Shown one piece after another: positions 1-5,908 of a DNA stretch of 6,283 nt. Origin of the DNA: CBDUXZ01 sp965371325 [NCBI: uncultured bacterium]. GTDB lineage: Bacteria > JAUYMQ01. The first letter of the stretch is position 1. Every line of letters starts with the position of its first letter. The notes under the pieces were generated by a model. The model saw only the letters and a list, made by a program, of their open reading frames with translations. It was not told where the DNA came from and searched no databases. A program made the position numbers and the translations under genes. The DNA lies in contig CBDUXZ010000125.1 of the NCBI GenBank assembly GCA_965371325.1, forward strand, positions 1 to 6,283, written 5' to 3'.

Positions 1-272
1 ACGCTGTCTTCATAGATGTCCCATCCGCCGAAGACCAGATCGTCCAGCCCCGCGAGGGGGATAAAATCCTTGATCAGGGGAACCCGCCCTTCGGTGCGCT
101 TGCCGAGCCGGATCGTTCCCATCTGCGTCAGCGACCCGATGGGCTCGCCCAGGCCGCGCCGAATGGCCTCGACCCCGATGATGAAAGTGGTGCTCACGGC
201 TCCCAGACCGGGGATCAGGATGCCCAGCTTCCCTTCGGCGGGCGCGATCTGCGCGTTCTTCTTGGCGGTCAT
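1..272 (-). CDS. Inositol-3-phosphate synthase (myo-inositol-1-phosphate synthase), N-terminal part
   Basis: This enzyme converts glucose-6-phosphate to 1L-myo-inositol-1-phosphate with NAD in the cytosol, the first step towards inositol lipids and related compounds. Only the first 90 codons are present; the gene runs off the left edge. The visible part has a Rossmann glycine motif PGLGAVSTT at residues 21-29. It is followed by the family-typical stretches GVEAIRRGL (33-41), GSLTQMGTIRLGKR (46-59), KDFIPLAGLDDLVFGGWD (68-85). The ATG at 272-270 is preceded by GAGGAAA at a good distance, and the conserved part begins about 15 residues in, as expected. The gene is divergent from hisI with its own promoter candidate. 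Family assignment is from recalled conserved motifs and is strong. The start of the bacterial inositol-phosphate synthase family (NAD_binding_5) looks like this. What the inositol is used for cannot be seen here. Confidence 0.9.
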   Translation of the reverse strand, partial: MTAKKNAQIAPAEGKLGILIPGLGAVSTTFIIGVEAIRRGLGEPIGSLTQMGTIRLGKRTEGRVPLIKDFIPLAGLDDLVFGGWDIYEDS

Positions 273-354
273 GGGTTTCCTCGCGTTTGCAACCCTCGAT
301 CAGGGACGGCAGGATGTGAGGGGAGAGGGTGACAGCCCCCCGGTTTCTGCTGGC

Positions 355-383
355 AGTTTAGTCAAAGGTATGTAGGCTTGCAA
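355..383 (-). promoter_or_regulatory. Sigma70-like promoter for the inositol-phosphate synthase gene
   Basis: Read on the minus strand, TTGCAA (383-378) and TAAACT (360-355) are separated by exactly 17 nt. Each matches the sigma70 consensus at 4 of 6 positions. Transcription would start near 348 and give a leader of about 75 nt before the ATG at 272. This is unusually AT-rich for its surroundings. It is prediction by eye only. Confidence 0.5.
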
Positions 384-408
384 TGGGAGGCCCGCGCGCC
401 GCGTTTGG

Positions 409-437
409 TTGACGCCCCCCGGATCGCGTGTTAGAGA
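409..437 (+). promoter_or_regulatory. Sigma70-like promoter for hisI-hisG
   Basis: TTGACG (409-414, 5 of 6 to the -35 consensus) and TAGAGA (432-437, 3 of 6 to the -10 consensus) are spaced by 17 nt. The start site would fall near 444, about 35 nt before the ATG at 479. If correct, the promoter rules out the in-frame GTG at 428 and ATG at 437 as hisI starts, because both lie in the promoter itself. Confidence 0.55.
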
Positions 438-454
438 TGCAGGCTTCCTGCGTC
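436..454. repeat. Inverted repeat at the predicted hisI transcription start
   Basis: GATGCAGG (436-443) and CCTGCGTC (447-454) form an 8-bp dyad with one G-T wobble around a CTT centre; the inner five pairs are perfect. It overlaps the end of the -10 element and the predicted start site. That position would suit an operator more than a leader hairpin, since only its right half would be transcribed. No known regulator site is recognised, and short dyads arise by chance in GC-rich DNA. Confidence 0.35.
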
Positions 455-478
455 CGACAGGGGTGTGAGAGCGTCGCG

Positions 479-853
479 ATGGAACCGAATTTCGACAAAT
501 GGGGGGGACTTATCCCCGCGATTACGCAGGACTGGAAGACCGGCGAGGTTTTCATGCTCGGTTTCATGGATCGGGTGGCATGGGAGCTGACACTCGAGAC
601 CGGGAAGGTGCACTATCACAGCCGCTCCCGGGACAAGACCTGGATGAAGGGGGAGGAGAGCGGCCACGTGCAGGTCGTGAAGGAAATCCTCGTTGACTGC
701 GACGAGGACACGGTGCTGGTCAAGATCGATCAGGCGGGCGGTGCGGCCTGCCACGAAGGTTACCGCACCTGCTTTTTCAGGCGGGTCGAGAAGGACAAGC
801 TCGAAATCATCGGCGATCGGGTCTTCGACCCGAAGAAGGTCTACAAGAAATGA
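479..853 (+). CDS. hisI: Phosphoribosyl-AMP cyclohydrolase
   Basis: HisI opens the adenine ring of phosphoribosyl-AMP by hydrolysis in the third step of histidine synthesis, acting as a cytosolic zinc-dependent dimer. The 124-residue protein has the usual length for the monofunctional enzyme and lacks the PRA-PH (HisE) domain found fused in many bacteria. Diagnostic motifs are [17 protein letters not shown] (47-63), the metal-binding DCDED (73-77) and CHEGYRTC (91-98). C74, C91 and C98 match the known zinc-ligand cysteines. I chose the ATG at 479 because the conserved region starts about ten residues in, GAGAG lies 7 nt upstream, and the longer in-frame starts (GTG 428, ATG 437) lie inside the predicted promoter. 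Its stop overlaps the hisG start as ATGA, implying translational coupling. HisE must be encoded elsewhere. Confidence 0.95.
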   Translation: MEPNFDKWGGLIPAITQDWKTGEVFMLGFMDRVAWELTLETGKVHYHSRSRDKTWMKGEESGHVQVVKEILVDCDEDTVLVKIDQAGGAACHEGYRTCFFRRVEKDKLEIIGDRVFDPKKVYKK

Positions 854-1773
854 AACGGAAAAAAGCACCCCGGCCTCGCGCCGCCCCAGGGGGGGAAGCG
901 CCTCCGGTTCTGAAGCTGGGCCTCCCCAAGGGGAGCCTCCAGGACGCCACCGCGGCCCTGTTCCGGAAGGCGGGATACAGCATCACCTTCGGCAGCCGAT
1001 CCTATTATCCCGACATCGACGATCCCGACATCACCTGCATGCTCATCCGCGCGCAGGAGATGGCGCGCTACGTCGAAGACGGCGTGATCGACTGCGGGCT
1101 CACCGGCAAGGACTGGATTATGGAGAACGGCGCCAAGGTGACGGAGCTGGCGGAGTTGACCTACTCCAAAGCCACCTCGCGGCCCGTCCGCTGGGTGCTT
1201 GCGGTGCCCGAAGACTCCCCGGTGAAATCCGTGAAGGATCTCAAGGGGAAGCGCATTGCGACGGAGCTTGTCGAGGTTACGAAGACCTACCTGCGCAAGC
1301 ACCGCGTGAGGGCCGAGGTGGAGTTCTCCTGGGGGGCCACCGAGGTCAAACCGCCCCAGCTGGCCGACGCCATCGTGGAGGCCACGGAGACCGGATCGAG
1401 CCTGCGCGCGAACAACCTGCGCATCGTCGACACCCTCCTGGTGAGCACGACGCGTTTCATCTCCAACCGGAAGGCGGCGCGGAACCCCTGGAAGCGGGGG
1501 AAGATGAACAACCTCGTGCTCATGCTGCGCGGGGCGGTCGATGCCGAAGGGCGCGTCGGCCTCATGATGAACGTGAAGAAGAAGGATCTGAAGAAGGTGC
1601 TCGCGCTCCTCCCGGCGCTCCAGCGCCCGACCGTTTCGACCCTCTCCGATCCCGCGTGGAGCGCTATCGTGACCATCATCGATGAGAAGATCGCCCGCGA
1701 CCTGATGCCCGCCCTCAAGGAAGCAGGCGCCGCTGGAATCGTCGAATACCCCCTGAACAAGATCATCCCCTGA
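850..1773 (+). CDS. hisG: ATP phosphoribosyltransferase, long form with regulatory C-terminal domain
   Basis: HisG joins ATP and PRPP to make phosphoribosyl-ATP, the first and committed step of histidine synthesis. At 307 residues this is the long form (HisGL). The two-lobed catalytic part covers about residues 21-215, with LGLPKGSL at 23-30 and the PRPP-loop region [18 protein letters not shown] at 172-189. An ACT-like C-terminal domain (about 220-305) starts near [11 protein letters not shown] and in this family binds histidine for feedback inhibition. No HisZ partner is needed for this form. The ATG at 850 overlaps the hisI stop, with AAGAAGG about 10 nt upstream. No other usable start precedes the first strand, so the basic, proline-rich N-terminal extension of about 20 residues ([15 protein letters not shown]) appears genuine. 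Confidence 0.95.
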   Translation: MKRKKAPRPRAAPGGEAPPVLKLGLPKGSLQDATAALFRKAGYSITFGSRSYYPDIDDPDITCMLIRAQEMARYVEDGVIDCGLTGKDWIMENGAKVTELAELTYSKATSRPVRWVLAVPEDSPVKSVKDLKGKRIATELVEVTKTYLRKHRVRAEVEFSWGATEVKPPQLADAIVEATETGSSLRANNLRIVDTLLVSTTRFISNRKAARNPWKRGKMNNLVLMLRGAVDAEGRVGLMMNVKKKDLKKVLALLPALQRPTVSTLSDPAWSAIVTIIDEKIARDLMPALKEAGAAGIVEYPLNKIIP

Positions 1774-1777
1774 CGTC

Positions 1778-1800
1778 GGGCTTACAGCCCTCTTCTTCGC
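1778..1800 (+). terminator. Weak intrinsic terminator candidate after hisG
   Basis: Five bases after the hisG stop codon, GGGCT (1778-1782) and AGCCC (1786-1790) form a perfect 5-bp stem with a TAC loop, followed by the pyrimidine tract TCTTCTTCGC. The stem is short and the tail is not a pure T-run, so termination may be inefficient or Rho-assisted. Confidence 0.35.
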
Positions 1801-1839
1801 CCTTTCCTACCGCTTCAGGCTACGCTAAAAGAAAGGGGT

Positions 1840-1857
1840 CTGAACACATTTGTTCAG
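1840..1857. repeat. Perfect inverted repeat upstream of the HD-domain gene
   Basis: CTGAACA (1840-1846) and TGTTCAG (1851-1857) are perfect 7-bp arms around CATT. The repeat lies 42 bp upstream of the HD gene start and 26 bp before its ribosome site. It is AT-richer than its surroundings. No T-run follows on the plus strand, so it looks more like a dimeric repressor or activator site than a terminator. I do not recognise the regulator. Confidence 0.5.
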
Positions 1858-1899
1858 GGCTGGGCCGGCCTGGCCTGAGTCCGGGGGAGGAATTCGGCC

Positions 1900-2460
1900 A
1901 TGCATCAATCCGAGATCGTAACGACGGACGACCTGATCGAGGAAGTTCTCGAAAAATGGCGCGACAAGATCGGTGACGACTACCCGGCGATCCGCGGCCA
2001 TGTTTACCGGATGTTCAATTTCTGCGTGGCGTTGTCCGGCCGGAACGATCCCGAGACAGTGAAGAAGATCGCAATCGCGGCAGCGTTTCACGACATCGGA
2101 ATCTGGACCCACGGTACCTTCGACTACCTGCCGCCCTCCCGCGATCTGGCCATGGTGTACCTGGAGGAGAGTGACAATGCCGCCTGGTCGAAGGAACTCT
2201 CGGAGATGATTTTCCTCCACCACAAGCTGACACCCTGCCGGGGCGAGCAGGCGCAACTCGTGGAGGCGTTCCGGAGGGCGGATCTCGTCGATCTCTCGCT
2301 CGGCTTCGTGCGCTCGGGCCTCGACCGCGGTTTCGTTCGTGAGGTGCAGGCCGCCCTTCCCAACGCGGGCTTTCACGCCCGGGTCACACGTTTTTCGCTG
2401 GCCTGGGCAATTCGCCATCCACTGAATCCGGTTCCCTTCATCAGGCGCCAGGTGCGGTAG
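1900..2460 (+). CDS. HD-domain protein, predicted metal-dependent phosphohydrolase
   Basis: The 186-residue protein has the HD-superfamily metal-site pattern: H34 (in IRGHVYRM), H64-D65 (in AAFHDIG), H107-H108 (in FLHHKLTP) and D128 (in RRADLVDLS). HD proteins with these residues are usually phosphomonoesterases or phosphodiesterases acting on nucleotides, but the sequence does not show the substrate. It is a stand-alone domain with no signal peptide or membrane segment, so probably cytosolic. The start is well supported: GGGGGAGGA lies just upstream, with GGAGG 9 nt from the ATG. The cytochrome gene follows after 36 bp, so the two are probably co-transcribed; an inverted repeat upstream may control both. 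It lacks the surrounding HD-GYP motif set (no GYP), so a cyclic-di-GMP role is not indicated. Specific function unknown. Confidence 0.85.
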   Translation: MHQSEIVTTDDLIEEVLEKWRDKIGDDYPAIRGHVYRMFNFCVALSGRNDPETVKKIAIAAAFHDIGIWTHGTFDYLPPSRDLAMVYLEESDNAAWSKELSEMIFLHHKLTPCRGEQAQLVEAFRRADLVDLSLGFVRSGLDRGFVREVQAALPNAGFHARVTRFSLAWAIRHPLNPVPFIRRQVR

Positions 2461-2481
2461 GCGGGCGGCGCGCCCGAGGAG

Positions 2482-2499
2482 AGGAGGCATGAGCCCATG
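2482..2499 (+). promoter_or_regulatory. Ribosome binding site deciding the cytochrome gene start
   Basis: AGGAGG (2482-2487) is a perfect anti-16S match with 9 nt to the ATG at 2497. An earlier ATG at 2489 is only 1 nt from this site and reads just three codons before a TGA that overlaps the real start, so 2497 is chosen. Confidence 0.75.
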
Positions 2500-3690
2500 A
2501 GACAAGGTCGAGTCGGCGCACTTCTGGCGGGGCTTCTCCTGTTTCCGGCCATTGCGGGTGCGGCAGAATCCCGGGACGAGGGAATGGCGGGCACGCGTGC
2601 CACGATGCAGGGGCTTTTCGGCTCCCTCCAGACCGCCTTCATCCTCAGCTTGAATCTCGATGAGTACCAGGTGCCGAAGAACAGGAAGCAGATCCAGGCC
2701 TCGCTCGATGCCCTGGCCGCCAACGCGAACTCTCTCGAGGCGCACGGTCAGCCGCTGAGCCACAGCTACGATTTTCTGCGCAGCTCCCTGGCTGCGGATG
2801 CCCGGGAGGCCGGCAGGCGCTACAGGGCGGGGGAATACGAGAGCTCGCAATTTGTCCTGCACCAGATCACCGAGAATTGCTTTGCGTGCCATACGCGACT
2901 GCCGAGCGCCGGGAAGTTCGATCTGGGGGCGGGCTTCATCAGCAAGAGCCAGCGCGAGGCATTGCCCCTCGAGGCGCGTGTGAAGCTGGCCGTCGCGACG
3001 CGCCGGTTCAACACGGCGCTGGCGACATGTGAAATGATCTTCCGCTCCTCGGAGATTCCCGCCGCCGAGATCGAGCTCATGGGCGCCTTCGAGGACTATC
3101 TGAAGATCATGATCCGGGTGGAGAGCGATTACGGGCGCGCCATCAGCGCGCTGGAGCAGTTCTCGAAAAGACCTGACGTGCCCGGCTACCTGCAGGGCCA
3201 GCTGGAGGCCTGGATCGCGTCGTTGCGGGCGCTGGGACGGGAGAAGGCGGGCAAGGAGGGGTACGAACGGGCGAAGCAGCTCATAAAGAAGGGGCAGCTG
3301 CAGAACCGCTTCCCTGCGGACCGGCGCGGGCTGGTCTACTTCGTCGCCGCGTCAGGGATCCTTCACCACCACGTCAACCAGAAGAGCGAGAGAGAGTCCG
3401 ATCTTGCCGAGCCCTACTACCTGCTCGGCGTGGCCGAGAGCTATATCGGCAATTCGTTCTGGATCTCCGAGACGGAGTTTTTTCTGGAAACCGCCATCCG
3501 CCTTGCGCCAGGCTCCCCGGTTGCGAAGCAGGCCTACGCCTTCCTCGAGGATTTCACGATCCGGGAGTTCACGGGCTCCGGGGGCGAGGATCTTCCGGAG
3601 GATGTCCAGGCGTCCCTCGGGGCGCTTCGTGATCTCAGCGAGGGAAAGGTGGAGGGGAAGGCGCAGCCGACCGGGCGGCCCGGGACTTGA
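2497..3690 (+). CDS. Predicted periplasmic mono-haem c-type cytochrome with helical TPR-like C-terminal region
   Basis: Residues 1-23 form a signal peptide: basic start, hydrophobic core LLAGLLLFPAIAG and an AGA-A cleavage site near residue 22-23. Residues 30-135 are predicted helical and end with one haem-attachment motif, CFACH, at 128-132. A helical bundle with CxxCH near its end is the layout of cytochrome c'/c556-type proteins, so the haem is likely carried there. The remaining 260 residues hold no second CxxCH. They look like helical repeats; the part around 305-350 (YYLLGVAESY to AIRLAPGSP) reads as a TPR-like unit, suggesting partner binding. The last residues are low-complexity and overlap the convergent ATPase gene by 56 bp. 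The protein is about 2.5 times the length of a plain cytochrome c'. I do not recognise a named family. An electron-transfer or haem-sensing role is inference. Confidence 0.8.
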   Translation: MRQGRVGALLAGLLLFPAIAGAAESRDEGMAGTRATMQGLFGSLQTAFILSLNLDEYQVPKNRKQIQASLDALAANANSLEAHGQPLSHSYDFLRSSLAADAREAGRRYRAGEYESSQFVLHQITENCFACHTRLPSAGKFDLGAGFISKSQREALPLEARVKLAVATRRFNTALATCEMIFRSSEIPAAEIELMGAFEDYLKIMIRVESDYGRAISALEQFSKRPDVPGYLQGQLEAWIASLRALGREKAGKEGYERAKQLIKKGQLQNRFPADRRGLVYFVAASGILHHHVNQKSERESDLAEPYYLLGVAESYIGNSFWISETEFFLETAIRLAPGSPVAKQAYAFLEDFTIREFTGSGGEDLPEDVQASLGALRDLSEGKVEGKAQPTGRPGT

Positions 3691-4828
3691 GAGCCCGCAG
3701 GAACTTTCTCAGCCCTTCGATGCGAACCACCTCCTCCTCGAGAACGGGAACCACCTGGACCCGTTCGGGATCGATCCCGGTTTCGGCGAGCGTCCCCAGC
3801 TCCTCGCGATCACGCAGGGCGAGGGCGCGGTAGAGCAGATAGTTATCGAGAAGCGCCTCGGCCCGCCCCCGATCTTCCTTCGAAATATCCGTAAGACGCC
3901 CGGCAAGCGTTCGGGCCGAAATTTCATCCTCCCCGGCCCATGCCCGAAAGCCGCTCTCCGGCAGGGCGTCCAGCGCCACGCGGTTCACGATGAGTGCGCC
4001 GAAGGGAATTCCTTCCGACAGAAAACTGGCATAGAGAAGTCGCGCTTCGGCGAGCGCGTGCGGTTCGGGGGAGGTCACGATAACGGCTCCTGTGGCCCCC
4101 GATCTCAGAAGCCCATCCATTCGCGCCGCCCGCTCCCGGAATCCCTCGAACATCCCTTCGAAGGCCGTGAAGAAGTCCCGGGCGGCCTCCAGAAGCTCAG
4201 AGCCCGTGACCCGTTCGATGAGCTTCGTCAGAGCCCCGAGGCCGAGTCCGATAATCCTTCCTCCCGCCATCCCCCGCCGCCCGCTCGGCGTCATCATCGC
4301 GAGAAAGCGGTTCCCTTCCAGAAACTCCGCCATTCGCCGCGAGGCGCTGAAAAAGTCCAGGGCGTGCCGCGTGGGGGGGGTGTCCACCACGATGAGATCC
4401 CAGCTCCCCTCGGCCTCCAGCGCGTGGAGTTTCTCCATGGCGAGGTACTCGGGGTTTTCGATCAGCGCGCGGGAGCCGTAGCGGTAGATAGGATTTCTGA
4501 GAATGTTTTCTCTCGCCTCCGGCGTCGGCGCATGACGTCGAATGAGATCATCAAGCGTGGTCTTGGCGTCGAGCATCATCGCATCGAGGGTTCCACCACC
4601 CGCCTTGCGCAGGGCCGCATCCGGGACTCGCCGGGGACGGTGATCGAGCAGCGAGATGCCCAGGGCGTCGGCGAGACGGCGGGCCGGATCGATGGTGAGG
4701 ACGAGCGTCTTGCGCCCGAGGGCCGCACCCTGGAGGGCGAGGGCCGCGGAGGTGGTGGTTTTTCCCACACCGCCGCTCCCGCAGCAGATGACAATGCGCT
4801 TTTCGGTGAGCAGGCGCGAGAGGTTCAT
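3635..4828 (-). CDS. ArsA/Get3-superfamily ATPase, second of pair (lacks signature lysine)
   Basis: A 397-residue soluble SIMIBI-class P-loop ATPase. The Walker A is CGSGGVGKTTT (16-26), the switch I-like segment is DPARRLADALG (47-57) and Walker B/switch II is VVDTPPTRHALDF (147-159). The lysine two residues after the first glycine in ArsA, Get3 and MinD P-loops is serine here (S18), so it may not complete a neighbour's active site. The only cysteines are C15 and C16, so it has neither the arsenite-binding cysteines of ArsA nor the zinc CxxC of Get3. Arsenite pumping and tail-anchored protein insertion are therefore unlikely. The closest match I recall is mycobacterial Rv3680. The ATG at 4828 overlaps the upstream ATPase stop (ATGA) with GGAGG 7 nt upstream. 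The 17-residue Pro/Ala/Arg tail lies in the overlap with the cytochrome gene. Cellular role uncertain. Confidence 0.85.
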   Translation of the reverse strand: MNLSRLLTEKRIVICCGSGGVGKTTTSAALALQGAALGRKTLVLTIDPARRLADALGISLLDHRPRRVPDAALRKAGGGTLDAMMLDAKTTLDDLIRRHAPTPEARENILRNPIYRYGSRALIENPEYLAMEKLHALEAEGSWDLIVVDTPPTRHALDFFSASRRMAEFLEGNRFLAMMTPSGRRGMAGGRIIGLGLGALTKLIERVTGSELLEAARDFFTAFEGMFEGFRERAARMDGLLRSGATGAVIVTSPEPHALAEARLLYASFLSEGIPFGALIVNRVALDALPESGFRAWAGEDEISARTLAGRLTDISKEDRGRAEALLDNYLLYRALALRDREELGTLAETGIDPERVQVVPVLEEEVVRIEGLRKFLRALKSRAARSAAPSPPPFPR

Positions 4829-5814
4829 GCGGGCGCCTCCAGGGTCTCCGTAAGGCCCGCCGTGCGCAGGGCATCCGCCAGCTGCGTTGTCCAGGCCGCC
4901 TCCGGGCGCCCGACCGGCGAGATGAAGGGCACGGTCCAGAGGGGGGCCTGCGTACTCGTGAGCACGCTGAGATGGCGCGTGAAGCCATCCCGTCGCGCCG
5001 TGAGAACCCGGTTGGCGTGAAGCACCGCGCCGAGGGCGGCGCGTCCCCCGTCCCGCTCGATGGCCGCGAAGAGCGGGTCCCGGGTGAGGCGGACGGCGCG
5101 CGGCCGGGGGAGCGGTCCGGTGTTCCGAATTCCGTCGAGCACCGCGTTCACCACAATGCCGACCGATGCGGGGGAGGGGAGGGACTGAAGCCTCTGCCAG
5201 AGGTCACGCGCCTCGAGCACGGGAAGCTCCTCGGCAAGCGTCGCGATCAGGATCTGTGTGCGGGCGGGGTCGGAGAGCAGCGAATAGATGTCCGCCGCAT
5301 CGCGGGCGAAAACGCCCGTCTTGAGAATCTGCACGACGACCTGGGGAAGCTGGAGGAGGAAGAGGACGAGTCCCGTGGAGGGCGCGTCGAAGACGACGAG
5401 ATCGAAGCGCGGCCCCCGCTCGCCGGCCGCGCGCTCGAGCGCCCGGAGCCGCCAGAGCACCATCAGCTCCCGGAGCCCCGGGAAGAACGCGATGGTCTTG
5501 CGCACGCTGGGGCGCTCGAAAGCGGCCCGGTAGATGGCCTCGAAACGGACACGCTCGAGCACGTAGGCCTTGAGCGCCTCTTCCGCCCCGATGCGAACGC
5601 CCCAAAGCCCGCGGGCGATGCGCCTGGGCTCCGCGGGGAACTGCGTGACCCCGAACAACGCGTGAAGGCGCCCGGCGTGGGTCTCCCGGATGGCAGCCTC
5701 CGCGAGAAGCACCCGCTTCCCCTGGCGCGAAGCCTCCAGCGCCATGGCGGCGGCCAGGGTGCTCTTGCCGCATCCCCCCTTGCCCGTGAAGATGAGAAGC
5801 CGTCGCGATCCGAT
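4825..5814 (-). CDS. ArsA/Get3-superfamily ATPase, first of pair (signature lysine present, unusual start)
   Basis: A soluble P-loop ATPase with the deviant Walker A FTGKGGCGKST, including the signature lysine, and a Walker B/switch II segment VVFDAPSTG about 125 residues later. The family forms ATP-dependent dimers; this gene and the next, joined by an ATGA overlap, probably encode a heteromer. It resembles mycobacterial Rv3679 as I recall it, in the same order before the Rv3680-like gene. The start is odd. In frame before the P-loop there is no ATG or GTG back to the stop at 5971-5973. The only standard codon is TTG at 5886, which would give 353 residues but has no ribosome site and lies in a terminator T-tract. 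I prefer the ATC at 5814: AGGAGG lies 5 nt upstream and the protein would begin GSRRLLIFTGKGG, typical of the family (329 residues). ATC starts are rare, so the start remains uncertain. Confidence 0.8.
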   Translation of the reverse strand: MGSRRLLIFTGKGGCGKSTLAAAMALEASRQGKRVLLAEAAIRETHAGRLHALFGVTQFPAEPRRIARGLWGVRIGAEEALKAYVLERVRFEAIYRAAFERPSVRKTIAFFPGLRELMVLWRLRALERAAGERGPRFDLVVFDAPSTGLVLFLLQLPQVVVQILKTGVFARDAADIYSLLSDPARTQILIATLAEELPVLEARDLWQRLQSLPSPASVGIVVNAVLDGIRNTGPLPRPRAVRLTRDPLFAAIERDGGRAALGAVLHANRVLTARRDGFTRHLSVLTSTQAPLWTVPFISPVGRPEAAWTTQLADALRTAGLTETLEAPA

Positions 5815-5825
5815 AAGCGCCTCCT
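5812..5825 (-). promoter_or_regulatory. Ribosome binding site placing a possible ATC start
   Basis: On the minus strand, AGGAGG (5825-5820) is a perfect ribosome site followed after 5 nt by ATC at 5814-5812, in frame with the first ATPase. No ATG, GTG or TTG lies at a workable distance in that frame. Confidence 0.45.
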
Positions 5826-5857
5826 CTGCGGGGGCCGTCCTCCGCGCTCGCTCTCCT

Positions 5858-5886
5858 TTAGTAGGATCTGGCCCGCCGCAAAGCAA
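5858..5886 (-). promoter_or_regulatory. Weak sigma70-like promoter candidate for the ATPase pair
   Basis: On the minus strand, TTGCTT (5886-5881) and TACTAA (5863-5858) are separated by 17 nt, each matching consensus at about 3 of 6 positions. It would start transcription near 5850, about 36 nt before the candidate ATC start, and just after the upstream terminator. Low-scoring and found by eye. Confidence 0.3.
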
Positions 5887-5908
5887 AATCCCCGGGGCTA
5901 CCCGGGGA
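5880..5908 (-). terminator. Intrinsic terminator of the right-edge gene
   Basis: On the minus strand, TCCCCGGG (5908-5901) and CCCGGGGA (5896-5889) form a perfect 8-bp GC-rich stem around a TAGC loop, followed directly by TTTTGCTTTG. This is a good Rho-independent terminator. It lies about 110 bp after the stop of the partial gene at 6020-6283 and just before the ATPase pair, so it separates the two transcription units. Confidence 0.7.

Noticed and set aside
857-864. Programmed frameshift at the A-run early in hisG
   Set aside because: The run is six A in codons AAA AAA GCA, which is not in the phase needed for a -1 slip, and hisG reads through intact.
693-1685. A 330-codon open frame on the plus strand over hisI-hisG
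   Set aside because: It is a shifted frame of two clearly identified enzymes and is dominated by Arg, Gly and Ala.
1842-1855. LexA/SOS box in the inverted repeat upstream of the HD gene
   Set aside because: GAAC and GTTC are separated by 6 bases, not the 4 of the Gram-positive box, and the spacing does not fit the alphaproteobacterial direct-repeat site.
2489-2500. A three-codon mini-ORF (ATG AGC CCA TGA) overlapping the cytochrome start
   Set aside because: It looks like a coupling element, but its ATG is 1 nt from the ribosome site, too close to be used.
1825-2892. A 355-codon open frame on the minus strand
   Set aside because: It is antisense to both the HD gene and the start of the cytochrome gene, whose motifs are clear in their own frames.
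3671-3683. A short GC hairpin (CCGGG-CGG-CCCGG) at the convergent gene ends as a bidirectional terminator
   Set aside because: The stem is only 5 bp and no T-run follows on either strand.
3404-5020. A 538-codon open frame on the plus strand across the second ATPase region
   Set aside because: It is antisense to the ATPase gene, has a low-complexity Arg/Pro/Ser composition and no motif; it is a by-product of GC-rich coding on the other strand.
3635-5886. Arsenic resistance operon
   Set aside because: The ATPases lack the arsenite-binding cysteines, and there is no arsB, arsC, arsR or arsD-like gene nearby.
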